From CAVVIG01 sp050249955 (GTDB taxonomy: Bacteria > Acidobacteriota > Vicinamibacteria > Vicinamibacterales > CAVVIG01): 64,000 nt of DNA. Shown here one piece after another: positions 1 through 7,800 of this stretch; the first letter of the stretch is position 1, and the number at the start of each line of letters is the position of its first letter. The position numbers were made by a program, and so were the translations under genes. Where the stretch lies: the NCBI GenBank assembly GCA_050249955.1, contig JBFWPN010000016.1, positions 1 to 64,000 on the forward strand. Direction: 5' to 3'. The notes under the pieces were generated by a model that was not told the origin of the DNA, did no database searches, and saw nothing but the letters and a program-made list of their open reading frames with translations.

Positions 1-61
1 CCCCGGCATCGGCTTCCCGCAGGAAGCCCACGATCTGCCCTTCGGTGAATCGCTTCTTCAT
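1..61 (-). CDS. IS3-family transposase OrfA, N-terminus (runs off window)
   Basis: Reading the minus strand from the ATG at 61 gives MKKRFTEGQIVGFLREADAG, the characteristic start of the helix-turn-helix OrfA of IS3-family elements, which binds the terminal inverted repeats and is joined to the OrfB integrase by frameshifting. Only 20 residues are inside the window. The insertion-sequence end should lie in the next roughly 50 bases (62-110), which contain no gene of their own apart from the tail of the neighbouring peptidase. Family assignment rests on this N-terminal signature alone; whether the element is complete cannot be seen. Confidence 0.8.
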   Translation of the reverse strand, partial: MKKRFTEGQIVGFLREADAG

Positions 62-89
62 CGTCCGACCCTTTCGGCTAGGCCGGACT

Positions 90-1583
90 CTAAACCAAAT
101 CGCTACTCAATTCGGGGAGGACGTCAGTGGGACGCAGATTTTGTACCATTCGGGTGAAGCCACCCTGAACGGGGGAGGCCAACTTGAGCGCCTTCATGTC
201 AGCCGGGACCGAGCGACGGTCGCAAACCAGAGCGTCCTCGCGGCTGTGGAAGAGCCAGATGGGCAAAACCTCTCTAAGGCTCGCGGTGGCGTCTACAATC
301 GCACGCGCCGAGATCTGACCGGTTTGCCATTGCGCCAGTGTGGCGTACTCGATCACCCACACGAACTGGGCGAACGGGAGTGTCATCACCGCTTCTAGAA
401 CCTGCGAGTCGTACTCCGACTGGTGTTTTCTGATGAACTTCCGAAAAGCAGAGCCCGTCGTGATGAAGTAGCGAATTACTGTCTCGTCTTCAGACGGCAG
501 CGGCAGCAATCCCCCAAGCTGGAACAGCGCTCGCGCGAAACGGTCGACCGCATCCGCAGGATAGTAGACCTTCTCGGGGAGCGCCACGATGAAGGCGTCA
601 ATATCATCTGCCGAGTAGGGAGCTGCCCCAGGAGCTGCCCCAGGACCAGCGGAAATTGCGAGGTACGGCAGGTGGTTGTCGTCGACCACCGCCAGAGATT
701 CCGTCAGATCCCACGCATAGCGAAGGCCGCTTGCTGCGAGCGCGCTCGGCGGCTTCCACTCATATCCAACCACCGCGATCGCGTGACCAAGTTGGTGCAT
801 GGCTGCAAACAGAGGGAAGCCAGAGTCAACGTAGGCCAGCAGCTGCCTATAGAACGGAAGATCTGGGTCAGTCGAATTGGCTCTGGCGACGTGGACTGGA
901 AACGTGCCGGCTTCCTGAAAGACGCGCTCAGCGTGAGAGACTTGCAGGCCCTTCGAAGGAACAAGGCCCCCAGGGTTGAACTCCTGGGCCATCAGGGTAA
1001 TGTCGTGGGTAAGGAACTCGCGATACACGCTGTAGCGTTCGCTGTAGTGACGCAGAATAGACCAGCAGGCGACGTGCGCGCAGACGCTTATGTCTACGTG
1101 CTGATCCATCGAGGGAAACCCCTGGATCGACAAACGGTAGCCTAGGAGGTGTACCTTGTGGTCTGCAGTGATGACGTATCTTGATGCACCGGTTCGAACA
1201 TCTGGAGACACGACACTACGGCCAATCGTTGCAATCCCAGTTGGACGCAGCACGATGTAGCCGAAGTAGTGATCGGAAAGTCGATCTGACCCTTCCGCGC
1301 AATCCAGTTTCAGAGCAGCCGAGTCGAACGAGACGGCGTCATCAAAGAAGTGAAGGCGGACGCAGTCCGCGTCGTACTGTTGACCCTTCTTCGAATAGAA
1401 CTGATAGTAGGTGCTACGGTAGTCCTTATCGATATACCTGCTCTCGATGAGGACACCCTTAACGGCCGCCGAGATACCCGCGACGAGCTTCGGTGCGACC
1501 TTCTCCGGTTCGTACCGTGGAGGGACGTGTTTCGTCAGGTTCGCCAGATCAGCGGCCGCCGACACGGTCATCCATGTGTACAT
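90..1583 (-). CDS. C39-like (papain-fold) cysteine peptidase protein, 497 aa
   Basis: Large soluble protein with no signal peptide. The central part has the pattern of C39-like/papain-fold peptidases: Cys168 opening a helix (CAHVACWSIL, with Cys173 as alternative nucleophile), His267 in GHAIAVVGY, and an acidic/amide position at 301-303 (DDNH) after the next strand, giving a plausible Cys-His-Asp triad. The first 150 and last 150 residues match no family I recognise. It stands alone between an IS3 end and tRNA-Ser, and its base composition looks less GC-rich than the housekeeping genes further right, which fits acquired DNA. Its last residues read into the presumed IS end, so the natural C-terminus may have been replaced. 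Substrate unknown. Confidence 0.6.
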   Translation of the reverse strand: MYTWMTVSAAADLANLTKHVPPRYEPEKVAPKLVAGISAAVKGVLIESRYIDKDYRSTYYQFYSKKGQQYDADCVRLHFFDDAVSFDSAALKLDCAEGSDRLSDHYFGYIVLRPTGIATIGRSVVSPDVRTGASRYVITADHKVHLLGYRLSIQGFPSMDQHVDISVCAHVACWSILRHYSERYSVYREFLTHDITLMAQEFNPGGLVPSKGLQVSHAERVFQEAGTFPVHVARANSTDPDLPFYRQLLAYVDSGFPLFAAMHQLGHAIAVVGYEWKPPSALAASGLRYAWDLTESLAVVDDNHLPYLAISAGPGAAPGAAPYSADDIDAFIVALPEKVYYPADAVDRFARALFQLGGLLPLPSEDETVIRYFITTGSAFRKFIRKHQSEYDSQVLEAVMTLPFAQFVWVIEYATLAQWQTGQISARAIVDATASLREVLPIWLFHSREDALVCDRRSVPADMKALKLASPVQGGFTRMVQNLRPTDVLPELSSDLV

Positions 1584-2057
1584 GTCAGCGGGTTCTGCTT
1601 GTCGTCACAGGTTCCACGAAGCGCGCCGATTCTGCCCGATCCTGACCAAACCGGCAAGAGCAACAGGGCGTCCACGTTCAAGCGTGCCGCGACGCCAGCG
1701 GCAACCCCTCCAATCGCCCCCCAATGTTATCGGCCGAAGGTGACCGGCCCTTGTGTGGCGGCTGGTCGGCTCCGGAGCGCCCCTCAAGGAGCCCAGGCAG
1801 GTCCGTATCGCTCTGCGAGGACCAACGTTGGACGCGTTGCCAGCCCCAGCGGCAATTGCGAGTCCGCCCGTCGGGCTCGCACCAGGTCGGCGGAATCTGC
1901 TCGGCACCAGTCCACGTCACCGCTATAATGCCAAGCGTGCGACTGTGCCCGCGTTGGTGGGCCTTTCGTCCCGTCTGGGCACAGTTTTGGGCACAGTCGG
2001 TGGTTCGCAGCTGAGCAGTTCGACGGAAATCGACAGATTTCCTAGCAATTTCGACAC
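1584..2057. other. 474-base gap without a convincing gene
   Basis: Between the peptidase start and tRNA-Ser I see only overlapping short ORFs without family similarity. A short direct repeat (gggcacagt, twice within 1978-1998) lies near the tRNA. The stretch should hold the promoters of the peptidase and the tRNA, but no clear -35/-10 pair was identified. Possibly decayed island sequence. Confidence 0.4.
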
Positions 2058-2151
2058 GGTGAGGTGGCCGAGAGGCTGAAGGCGGCGGTTTGCTAAACCG
2101 TTGTAGGGCGTTAAAACCCTACCCAGGGTTCGAATCCCTGCCTCACCGCCA
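2058..2151 (+). tRNA. tRNA-Ser(GCT)
   Basis: Acceptor arms GGTGAGG and CCTCACC pair perfectly. The D arm (tggccgagaggctgaaggc), an anticodon arm gcggt-TTGCTAA-accgt with anticodon GCT, a long class II variable arm (tagggcgttaaaacccta) and the T arm ggttcgaatcc are all present. The CCA end is encoded (2149-2151). The long variable arm and the GCT anticodon identify serine. Confidence 0.95.
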
Positions 2152-2233
2152 GATTTTCGCTCCGCTCAATCTGTCGGTTCGGCACGTCTTCGGTGGTCAG
2201 TGGGCCTCCGGTTGCACCTCGGCCCACGGACCG

Positions 2234-2251
2234 ATCCCTGCCTCACCGCCA
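2234..2251 (+). repeat. Second copy of the tRNA-Ser 3' end
   Basis: Eighteen bases, atccctgcctcaccgcca, repeat the last 18 bases of tRNA-Ser (2134-2151) exactly, at a distance of 100 bp, including the CCA. Such copies arise as attachment sites of tRNA-integrating elements, or as transcribed tRNA-tail repeats. Bases 2152-2233 between the copies hold no gene. Confidence 0.85.
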
Positions 2252-2317
2252 AGCTTCGCTTACGCTCGGTTAGCGTTTCCGTCGCCCGCCCGTTCCTCGC
2301 GGGTTTCGACGCGCGGA

Positions 2318-2647
2318 TCACTTTGCCGCTTCGATGGTATGGACGGCGATCTGGCCGGCCTTCTCGTCCGGCGTGCCGACGATGACCACCCGGCTGCCCG
2401 CGAACGACGTCGCCAGCGTCTGGTTGTCCAGCCGCAGCGGCCGCTTGCCGTCGAACAGCACCAGCGTCGCGCCGTGATAGTCCACGCAGGCCTTCGCACA
2501 CTCGGCCGCGGTGCTGCCCATGCGCATGGCGCTGTGATCGCCGTCCGCGCACTCGCTGTCGGTGATCACTCCCGAGAAGGTCTGCGTCGCCGGAGCTGAC
2601 TGCAGCAGCGCGCCGACGACAACGATGGCCGAGAGCAGCGCCTTCAT
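2318..2647 (-). CDS. Small secreted DUF5818-like protein, 109 aa
   Basis: A hydrophobic N-terminus (MKALLSAIVVVGALLQSAPA) looks like a signal peptide. The mature part carries FSGVITDSECADGDH, two further cysteines (AECAKACVDYHGA) and a beta-rich end with VVIVGTPDEKAGQIAVHTI, the layout of small OB-fold DUF5818-like proteins that are frequent in acidobacteria. The in-frame ORF extends upstream, but the ATG at 2647 is chosen because it overlaps the stop of the preceding gene (ATGA), a translational-coupling arrangement, and gives a clean signal peptide. Function unknown; extracytoplasmic location inferred. Confidence 0.7.
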   Translation of the reverse strand: MKALLSAIVVVGALLQSAPATQTFSGVITDSECADGDHSAMRMGSTAAECAKACVDYHGATLVLFDGKRPLRLDNQTLATSFAGSRVVIVGTPDEKAGQIAVHTIEAAK

Positions 2648-3195
2648 TCCTGCGGCGGCAGCATGATGTGGGATGACGAGGTGCCCGCGTCCATCACCCA
2701 TCCACCATTCGCGGCGCCACTCTCGGGCAGGCCCAGCATCGCGCCGGTCGCGCCCGGCGTGGCAATGGTCATGTGATGCAGGACGTGGTCCTTGTCGGGA
2801 CCATAGAGGTGATGCCAGATCGAACCGTATACCGGCTTCACCCGCGTCCCGTTCTTCTCGGCCTCGTTCACCAGCGCATTCCGCTTCGCCCGATCCCCCG
2901 ACGCCTCGAACCGGTAGTTCTGCGCCACACGCGCCAGGTTGCCCTCGTGCGTGCACTCAATCGAGAACGCCTGCTGCAAGGGCCAGCCGGACTGGTCGTA
3001 GCAGACGATCTGGTTCGTGCTCTTCTTCAACGTCTCGTACGTGAAGTCCGGCTTCCACTTCAGGACACCGGCACCCTCACGCTGGGCAACCGGGGCGCCA
3101 GCGAGGATGTACGCGTAAGGGTCGGCGGGTGCCTGGGCGAGCCCGCCAGGAGCGATCGCGAGCACCGCGAAGGCGGCGACGAAGAGTGTTCTCAT
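2644..3195 (-). CDS. Secreted protein of unknown function, 183 aa
   Basis: Begins with a clear signal peptide (MRTLFVAAFAVLAIAPGGLAQA). The mature protein has two cysteines (IVCYD, SIECTHEG) and His/Asp-rich text such as YGSIWHHLYGPDKDHVLHHMT near residues 121-142, which could bind a metal. I do not recognise the family. It is the first gene of a two-gene unit with the DUF5818-like protein, whose ATG overlaps its stop by four bases. Confidence 0.6.
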   Translation of the reverse strand: MRTLFVAAFAVLAIAPGGLAQAPADPYAYILAGAPVAQREGAGVLKWKPDFTYETLKKSTNQIVCYDQSGWPLQQAFSIECTHEGNLARVAQNYRFEASGDRAKRNALVNEAEKNGTRVKPVYGSIWHHLYGPDKDHVLHHMTIATPGATGAMLGLPESGAANGGWVMDAGTSSSHIMLPPQE

Positions 3196-3228
3196 GCCTC
3201 AAGGATACCGTGGCCTGCGACGCGGCGG

Positions 3229-4274
3229 TCAGACCCGTTCGACACGCGCCGCCTCTGGCAGTGCCACCCGATCCACCTCGCTCAGCCTCGACAGATCCAC
3301 CGTCAGCACCCCGTCCCCCGTCGTCCCGAACAGGTCCACGAACTTCGCCCCGTGGACGATCTCTTCGTCCGCATACGAGAAGCGGGCATGCACGGTCTGC
3401 GAGAAGGTCTCGTCCAGTGCCGACACGGTGACGAACACCTCCGGGTCGGCCGCCAGGATGTCCTCCTGGGTCCGCCCGCGAACGGACTCGCCTCGTCGAT
3501 CGGATGCACGATCACCCACTGCGTGGGGAGCAGCGCCACCTGGTCGCGTTCGAGCGGCAACTGCCGGAACCGACGCAGCACCCGGCCATCGGCCATCCGC
3601 TCCACGGCGCTGTAGGTGACGATCACCTTCACGTCGATCAACTGGCTCGTCCGCCCGTTCGCCACGCGGAACATCAGGCCGGTACGCGCGCCATACGGCG
3701 CCACCACCGCGATGTCACTGCGCAGGATCAGCGCCGAGGGACGCGAGAAACGGGCGAACAGCAATCCAGTGATGAGGGCGAACCCCATCAGACCCGTCAG
3801 CGCCTCGACGGCGACCAGCAGGTTCGCCACCGTGCCCTGCGGCGTCATCTGCCCGTAGCCGATGGTCGCAATGGTCTGGACCGAGAAGAAGAACGCGTTG
3901 TGCCAGGGACGCCCCGGGTCGCCGCCGCTGATTGCGCCAGGACCCGCCGCCACGTACAGCAGGGCGAACACGACGTTCGCCAGGACGTAGACCCCGAACA
4001 CCGACCCCAGGAACCACGGCCACCGCATCGTCAGCAGGTGCTGGTAGAGATTCAGCGACTGCCAGAACCCGTGGCCGAGCCGCACGACGTTCACCGACCC
4101 GTCCGGCCGCATGATGCGCGACTGGCGCGACTGCGCAACCCGACCGCTGAAACCGAGGTCGCCCGCCGCGTCCGACCTCGGCGCCTGCTGCGACCCGCCC
4201 TCGGTGCTCAGGACTGGGGCTCCCCAGCCGCCGGTTCCGATGTCAGCGTGTACTGGAGCGCGCCCGAGGGGCAT
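3229..4274 (-). pseudogene. Inward-rectifier K+ channel (KirBac type), frameshifted
   Basis: Residues of the first frame include an N-terminal slide-helix region (NLYQHLLTMRWPWF), TM1, a pore helix with the K+ selectivity filter TIGYG, TM2, and the beginning of the cytoplasmic immunoglobulin-like domain ending VIVHPIDEASP. The rest (GRTQEDILAADPEVFVTV to the stop at 3229) continues in another frame. One missing base near 3490 explains both parts, so the gene is broken here or the sequence has an error. ATG 4274 overlaps the upstream ferredoxin gene by 67 bases; the next in-frame ATG, at 4112, falls inside the conserved N-terminal motif, so the longer start is preferred. If functional it would conduct K+ across the inner membrane. 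Confidence 0.8.
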
Positions 4275-4453
4275 TGCTCGATCGCGGCCGCGACCGCACC
4301 CGCTGTCGCCAGCTCAGGACGGATCCACCGCGCACGGGAGACGTCGAACACCGCAGGTTCCGCGCGCAGGCAGCGTGCCGAGTGCCGACACAGGTTCGGA
4401 TCGAACGTCACCCGGATGCCCGGCGCGTCATACGTCTGGATACGCTTCGACAT
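4208..4453 (-). CDS. yjdI: YjdI-type mono-cluster ferredoxin-like protein, 81 aa
   Basis: Short soluble protein whose core IRVTFDPNLCRHSARCLRA, VFDV and IEQCPSGALQY is that of the YjdI family, predicted to bind one iron-sulfur cluster through Cys in the LCRHSARC segment and the CPSGAL motif. It probably acts as a small electron carrier; no partner is evident nearby. The 3' end overlaps the start of the K+ channel gene. Confidence 0.8.
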   Translation of the reverse strand: MSKRIQTYDAPGIRVTFDPNLCRHSARCLRAEPAVFDVSRARWIRPELATAGAVAAAIEQCPSGALQYTLTSEPAAGEPQS

Positions 4454-4697
4454 GGAAGGTCCGCCCTTGAAGGATGGCGCGCTGCGCCAATGGGCCGTGA
4501 TTATAACGATCAGGGCCGGATCTCTTGAGCCGTCCGAGGAATCCCGCGCGGCCCAACCCGCTTCGCTGCATCGAGCCGGTCATCACGGTACCGTTCGCCT
4601 GCCAGGTGCCGACGAGGCCCGGATCGACGCCAGCAGAACCGCCTCGCGCGACGCACCCGCTGACGAGGAGAGACGCGAGGATGAGGAGGACACGCAT
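4428..4697 (-). CDS. Possible small lipoprotein or remnant
   Basis: The first 20 residues are a convincing lipoprotein signal (MRVLLILASLLVSGCVARGG, lipobox VSGC). A short GLVGTWQANGTV segment follows, reminiscent of the first strand of lipocalin-like lipoproteins. After about residue 45 the text is Arg/Gly-rich and runs over the ferredoxin start, as if the original gene had been truncated. I treat it as a decayed gene or a very small lipoprotein. It occupies part of the otherwise gene-free stretch 4454-4878. Confidence 0.35.
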   Translation of the reverse strand: MRVLLILASLLVSGCVARGGSAGVDPGLVGTWQANGTVMTGSMQRSGLGRAGFLGRLKRSGPDRYNHGPLAQRAILQGRTFHVEAYPDV

Positions 4698-4878
4698 TCG
4701 GACGCGTCACGCGCCACCGTTGCGCATGCCGGCGCTGCACGGAACTGCCGGATTCCCGGCAACCGTGCTCAACAAATCAATTAGGCCGGATTCTGACGAG
4801 GAACCGGCAATTGCTGTGCTTATACTCGGATTCAAGCGGACCCAATTCGGCCACACGCGCGCCGACCAAGGGGGCGAC

Positions 4879-7800
4879 ATGCCGAGTCCTCACGAACCTC
4901 ATCCTGAAGACCCCCACGACGATCTCTCCGACCAGCCAGCCTCATCCACCAACCCCGCCCCGCTCCCGTACTTCGTCGTCGGCCTCGGTGCTTCGGCTGG
5001 TGGTCTCGAGGCACTCGAACAGTTCTTCGACCGGCTGCCGGACGACCTCGGATGCGCGTTCGTTGTGATTCAACACTTGTCGCCCGAGCACAAGAGCCTG
5101 ATGGCCGAGCTCCTGGCACGCCACACGCGCATGCCGGTGTCGAGGGTGGCGGAAGGCGTGCGCCCGGAACCGAACCACGTCTACCTGAACGAGGCGTCGC
5201 ACAACGTGGTGTTCGAGGGGGGCCACCTGCACATGGTGGATCGCCCGCACGCCATCAACTTCTCGATCGACCTGTTCTTCGACTCACTGGCCCGGGCGCA
5301 GGGGCCGAAAGCGATCGCGATCGTCCTGTCCGGCACCGGCAGCGACGGCATGCGCGGCATCAAGAGCATCAAGCAGGCAGGCGGCCTGGTGTTCGTCCAG
5401 GAAGCCGGCAGCGCGCGCTTCGACGGCATGCCCCGCAGCGCCCTGGCCACCGGCCTCGCCGACGCCGTCGTCCCCCCGGGCCACATGCCACCGCTCATCG
5501 CCGAGGCACTCCGGGATCCCATCGCGTTCACCGGCCGGGCCTCGGAGTCGACCGACGATGGGAACGACACGCTGGGCCAGCTCCTCGACCTGCTGGGCCG
5601 CACCACCGCCGTGGACTTCTCGCACTACAAGCGCGGGACCGTGCTGCGCCGCATCACGCGGCGGCTCGCCGCCACCGGCTGCCAGACGCTCACCGAGTAC
5701 CTGGACATGGCGCGGCAGTCGCCCACGGAGCTCGACCACCTCCGGCGCGACCTGCTGATCAGCGTCACCCGGTTCTTCCGCGACGTGGACGTCTTCAAGG
5801 CGCTCGAAACGTCCATCCTGCCCGACCTGGTGCGCGCAGCCCCGGCCCGCGAGCCTTTCCGCGTGTGGGTGCCTGCCTGCGCCACCGGCGAGGAGGCCTA
5901 CTCGCTCGCCATGCTGCTCACGGAGGTGATCGAACGCGACGGCAGGCCCCTGGAACTGCGCCTGCTCGCCACCGACATCGACCGCGTGGCGCTCGAAACC
6001 GCCAGCGCCGGCGTGTACGGCCGCGGCATCGAAGCCGATGTCACGCCCGACCGGCTCGCACGCTTCTTCGAGTCGCGCGATGGTCACTACACCGTGCGCC
6101 GCGAACTGCGGCAGGCCGTCGTGTTCGCCCCGCACGACATCACCGGCGACCCGCCGTTCACCCGCATCTCGCTCGTCTCGTGCCGGAACCTGCTGATCTA
6201 CCTCGATCAGACGCTCCAGCAGCGCGTGCTCGCGGCCTTCCGGTTCGCACTGCGCTCCGGCGGCGTCCTGGTACTCGGCCCGAGTGAATCGGTTGGCGAG
6301 GCACACGGCGCCTTCAAGCCGATCGAGCAGCGCCACCGCATCTTCGAGTGTCGCGGCGACGGTGCCGTCCGGTCGGACTTCCTCACGCACTTCTCCGGCG
6401 TGAAGACCCCGCGACCCGTCATCAGCATCGAGGATCGCCGCCCGCGCGCCGTGGACGAGGCCACGAGCCTCCTCATGCGCACCTACGTGCCGCCGGCCAT
6501 CGTCATCACCGAACACTTCCGGCTGCTGCACGTGTTCGGCGACGTGGGCGAGTGGCTGCGCATTCCGCAGGGCGAGGCCGGCATCAGCGTGCTCCCCATG
6601 CTCTCGCGGGCGCTCGGCGGCCTGCTGTCCGCCGCGGTGCCCCGTGCCGTCCGCCACAACGAACCGGGCGTGTATGCCGCCACCACCGACGAGCACGGAC
6701 CGGCCACGGTGACGCTGCGGGTCACCCCCCTGGCGTCGTACCTGGACGGCGCCCGCGTGATGCTCGTCTCCTTCGAGCCGCTATCGCACAGCATCACGGC
6801 GGGAACGCCCGTGCTGACGGTGGACGCCGACGACAGCCTGCACCTGGCCGAGCTGCAGCAGGAACTGCGGCACTCCCGCGAGAACCTCCAGGCGATGCTG
6901 GAGGAGATGGAGACCTCGAACGAGGAACTCCAGGCCACCAACGAGGAGCTCACTTCATCCAACGAGGAACTCCACAGCACGAACGAGGAGCTGCAGGCGG
7001 TCAACGAGGAACTGCAGACGGTGAACGCCGAGTATGCCAGCCGCATCCAGGAGCTCGCCGAGCTGACCAACGACGTGGACAACATCCTGCGCAGCACCGA
7101 CATCGGCACGCTGCTGCTCGATGCCGACCTCACCGTCCGCAAGTTCACGCCAGCGGCCACGAAGCACATCCCGCTGCTGGACCACGACCTCCACCGCCCG
7201 ATCTCGCACTTCGCCCTGAAGCTGGGCGGCACCGACTTCCTCGGCGACCTCCGGACGGTGCTCGACTCCGGGCAGCCGATCGAGCGCCGCACCAGCACGG
7301 AGGGGTCCGAACACGTCCTGATCCGCATGACCCCCTACATGTCCCGGGGTGACGTACCCACGGGCGTGGTCGTCAGCTTCGTCGACATCTCCACCATCAC
7401 CGAGGCGAACGCGAGAACCCAGAAAGTGCTCGACTCGATGCCACAGCAGGTGTCGATGATCGACCGCAACGGCGTGATCGTGATGGTGAACGCAGCCTGG
7501 GAGCGCTTCGCCCGCGAGAACGGCGCGATGCCCGGCCATGTCGGCGTCGGCTCCAACTACTTTGCCGTCTGCTCCGAGGGCAACCTGCCGCCGGAATCGG
7601 AAGGGCACGAGGCACGCGAAGGGTTGAAGCGGCTCATCGCCGGCGAGATCGACCGATTCGCCCTCGAATATCCCTGCCACTCGGCGCTCGAACGCCGGTG
7701 GTTCCTCATGCACGCGGTCCGCGTGGACGGCACGTCCGGCGCGGTGATCTCGCACATCGACATCACCGAGCGGAAGCTGGCGGAGCTGAACCTCCGCGAA

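Noticed and set aside
1975..2000. Short repeat gggcacagt near tRNA-Ser as an integrase remnant
   Set aside because: Only nine bases repeated twice; no integrase-like reading frame is present.
2858..2956. Longer N-terminus for the DUF5818-like protein
   Set aside because: The extension overlaps the upstream gene and lacks a signal peptide; ATG 2647 is coupled to the upstream stop.
4525..4878. N-terminal extension of the CheB-CheR protein
   Set aside because: The stretch is Arg/Pro-rich, without domain text, and overlaps the lipoprotein-like ORF on the other strand; the CheB domain begins just after the ATG at 4879.
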